Assembly (NCBI GenBank): GCA_902492895.1
Contig: CABUNG010000067.1
Span: forward strand, 1-5,079
Direction: 5' to 3'
Source: an uncultured Oscillospiraceae bacterium
Lineage (GTDB): Bacteria > Bacillota > Clostridia > Oscillospirales > Acutalibacteraceae
DNA: 5,079 bases
Shown: piece by piece, positions 1-5,079 of the stretch
How the letters are laid out: each line of letters begins with the position of its first letter
How positions within the stretch are numbered: position 1 is the first letter of the stretch
Program-made: the position numbers and the translations under genes
Notes under the pieces: generated by a model
Databases searched by the model: none
The model's input: only the letters and a program-made list of their open reading frames with translations
Told to the model about the DNA's origin: nothing

Positions 1-776
<776 letters not shown>

Positions 777-780
777 AAAA

Positions 781-789
781 AGGGGAGGA
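781..789 (+). promoter_or_regulatory. Ribosome binding site of rpoC
   Basis: A purine run AGGGGAGGA lies between the rpoB stop and rpoC. Its GGAGG core (784-788) is 11 bases from the ATG at 800 and 14 bases from the second ATG at 803. The spacing is slightly long but favours the first ATG. No terminator or promoter is visible in this gap, which fits translation of rpoC from the rpoB message. Confidence 0.85.
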
Positions 790-799
790 CTGAAAGCAT

Positions 800-4459
<3,660 letters not shown>

Positions 4460-4488
4460 TACAATAACCAACCGTGACATCTGCCGTC

Positions 4489-4498
4489 GGGGGAGGGG
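4489..4498 (+). promoter_or_regulatory. Ribosome binding site that fixes a TTG start for the L7Ae-type gene
   Basis: The run GGGGGAGGGG contains GGAGG at 4492-4496, with 8 bases between it and the TTG at 4505. An in-frame TGA at 4475-4477 and the absence of ATG or GTG between that stop and 4505 leave TTG as the only plausible start. The next in-frame TTG (4517) would be 20 bases away, which is too far. Confidence 0.85.
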
Positions 4499-4504
4499 TC
4501 TGCC

Positions 4505-4753
4505 TTGAACGCCGTTTTGGAAAAACCGTTGGTATCCGGCGCCAGGCAAACCCTTCGGGCCCTGCGGGAGGGCCGGGCTGTGCGGGTGTATATCGCCGAA
4601 GACGCTGCCACTCAGGTGGTGGAACCCGTCCGTGCGGCGGCCGATGAGGCCGAGATACCTGTCTGCAGCATCCGGACGATGCGGGAACTCGGACGGGCCT
4701 GCGGGCTCGGCGTGGGCTGTGCCTGCGCCGCTTCCCTTCGTCCGGAGGGATAA
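4505..4753 (+). CDS. rplGB: Ribosomal L7Ae-family protein (YbxF type, putative kink-turn RNA binding), 82 aa
   Basis: This small protein belongs to the bacterial L7Ae/L30e group, whose Bacillus relatives YbxF and YlxQ bind kink-turn RNA and associate with ribosomes. The family core is visible: SGARQTLRAL (11-20), matching the G-x-R/K-Q-T element that contacts kink-turn RNA; VYIAEDA (28-34), strand plus turn; IPVCSIRTMRELGRACG (51-67), the helix and loop; and GVGCACAASL (69-78), the final strand. Length equals the usual 82 or so residues of the YbxF type. Position between rpoC and rpsL is the classic Bacillota location and supports YbxF rather than YlxQ, which is normally near nusA-infB. The start is TTG. 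It has four Cys (54, 66, 72, 74), including a C-A-C pair where hydrophobic residues would be expected. Codon use is less strict than in rpoC (ATA, GTA, AGG and GGA appear). Its cellular role is poorly known in the family; ribosomal association is inferred from homologues. Confidence 0.92.
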   Translation: MNAVLEKPLVSGARQTLRALREGRAVRVYIAEDAATQVVEPVRAAADEAEIPVCSIRTMRELGRACGLGVGCACAASLRPEG

Positions 4754-4759
4754 ACCGAG

Positions 4760-4775
4760 AAAAATTCCCATTTTT
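4760..4775. repeat. Short AT inverted repeat after the L7Ae-type gene
   Basis: AAAAAT (4760-4765) and ATTTTT (4770-4775) form a perfect 6-bp inverted repeat around a TCCC loop, seven bases after the stop codon. As RNA it would be a weak all-AU hairpin. Without a GC stem it is unlikely to terminate transcription alone. It may simply reflect the AT-rich gap between the genes. Confidence 0.4.
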
Positions 4776-4782
4776 GTTCCTC

Positions 4783-4803
4783 AGGGGCGTATGAGCGCCC
4801 TTT
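4783..4803 (+). terminator. GC-rich stem-loop with short U tail between the L7Ae-type gene and rpsL; possible weak terminator or attenuator
   Basis: Bases 4785-4790 (GGGCGT) pair with 4795-4800 (GCGCCC), including one G-U pair, around an ATGA loop. Two further pairs (A-U and G-U at 4783-4784/4801-4802) extend the stem to 8 bp. The tail is only TTTCT and then turns GC-containing, poorer than a standard intrinsic terminator. Full termination here would cut rpsL off from the upstream promoter, so partial termination, RNA processing or 3'-end protection of the upstream message are equally plausible. Confidence 0.35.
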
Positions 4804-4822
4804 CTGGATAGATACTATATGT

Positions 4823-4830
4823 AGGAGGTG
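4823..4830 (+). promoter_or_regulatory. Strong ribosome binding site of rpsL
   Basis: AGGAGGTG is a full match to the 16S rRNA tail complement. Eight bases separate GGAGG (4824-4828) from the TTG at 4837. An in-frame TAG at 4822-4824 excludes longer starts. The only other in-frame candidate, GTG at 4828, lies inside this site. Confidence 0.92.
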
Positions 4831-4836
4831 TTAGAT

Positions 4837-5079
4837 TTGCCCACCTTTAACCAGCTCGTCCGCAAAGGCCGGGAAGAGATCGGGAAGAAAGCGAAGGCGC
4901 CCGCCCTGCTCAAGGGATGGAACTCCAAGAAGCGCATTCCCACCGACCAGAACTCCCCCCAAAAGCGCGGCGTGTGCACTGCGGTGAAAACGTCGACTCC
5001 GAAGAAGCCGAACTCGGCTCTGCGTAAAGTCGCCCGTGTGCGCCTTTCCAACGGGATTGAAGTGACGTCCTATATCCCC
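4837..5079 (+). CDS. rpsL: 30S ribosomal protein S12, N-terminal 81 residues (3' truncated by window edge)
   Basis: S12 sits at the decoding centre of the 30S subunit and helps monitor codon-anticodon pairing. Translation from TTG gives (M)PTFNQLVRKGRE, the standard S12 N-terminus. The block GWNSKKRIPTDQNSPQKRGV (27-46) shows the longer Gram-positive form, with extra residues before PQKRGVCT compared with the short enterobacterial type. The decoding loop TPKKPNSALRK (54-64) and VRLSNGIEVTSYIP (68-81) follow, and the frame is still open at the last base. Lys56, equivalent to the streptomycin-resistance position Lys43 of E. coli counted with the initiator Met, is the wild-type lysine. The second resistance loop lies beyond the window. 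The start is fixed by the ribosome binding site and by homology (M-P-T). It is 83 bases downstream of the L7Ae-type gene and probably cotranscribed with it; rpsG, fusA and tuf are the expected next genes. Confidence 0.98.
   Translation, partial: MPTFNQLVRKGREEIGKKAKAPALLKGWNSKKRIPTDQNSPQKRGVCTAVKTSTPKKPNSALRKVARVRLSNGIEVTSYIP

Noticed and set aside
4460..4504. Terminator after rpoC
   Set aside because: The 45-base gap holds only a 3-bp GAC/GTC pairing (4476-4488) and no U-run; it contains promoter and ribosome binding site instead.
4774..4818. A separate promoter directly upstream of rpsL (TACTAT at 4813-4818)
   Set aside because: TACTAT matches the -10 consensus at only 4 of 6 positions, and no acceptable -35 lies 15-19 bases upstream; TTGTTC at 4774 is 33 bases away.
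4466..4836. A kink-turn in the L7Ae leader or in the gap before rpsL, for autoregulation by the L7Ae-type protein
   Set aside because: I looked by eye for a 3-base bulge followed by tandem G-A pairs between two stems. The stem at 4782-4806 can be drawn with a UUU bulge but lacks G-A pairs, and UGA at 4475 has no matching GA strand.

Overview
The window is a stretch of core information-processing genes, all on the + strand, in the order rpoB (3' end) - rpoC - L7Ae-family protein (YbxF/rplGB type) - rpsL (5' part). This is the junction between the RNA polymerase beta/beta' genes and the str ribosomal operon. A small L7Ae-type gene between rpoC and rpsL is the arrangement known from Bacillota. 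The S12 protein has the longer Gram-positive N-terminus, and RpoC has no large lineage-specific insertion. The DNA is visibly GC-rich and Leu/Ser codons are strongly biased. A GC-rich member of Bacillota (clostridial or Negativicutes-like) fits best; I cannot name a genus from sequence alone.

Layout: bases 1-776 are the C-terminal 257 codons of RpoB, ending in a long acidic tail. A 23-base gap carries the rpoC Shine-Dalgarno sequence. Bases 800-4459 are a complete rpoC (1219 aa) with both zinc sites, the NADFDGDQM catalytic loop, the bridge helix and the trigger loop. The last 24 bases of rpoC and its stop codon overlap a near-consensus extended -10 promoter (4436-4465). It is well placed to start a separate transcript for the downstream genes. 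Bases 4505-4753 encode an 82-aa L7Ae-family protein. An 83-base AT-richer gap (4754-4836) holds two small inverted repeats and a strong ribosome binding site. rpsL starts at 4837 and runs off the end after 81 codons.

Function: RpoB and RpoC are the two large catalytic subunits of RNA polymerase. S12 is the decoding-centre protein of the small ribosomal subunit. The L7Ae-type protein belongs to a family that binds kink-turn RNA. Read-through from rpoBC plus the internal promoter would let ribosomal protein expression be set partly independently of polymerase expression. Both downstream genes begin with TTG codons behind strong, well-spaced Shine-Dalgarno sequences.

I found no RNA genes, mobile elements, CRISPR arrays or foreign-looking genes. 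Apart from regulatory detail at the rpoC/L7Ae/rpsL junctions this is an ordinary conserved region, and I see no undescribed system in it.
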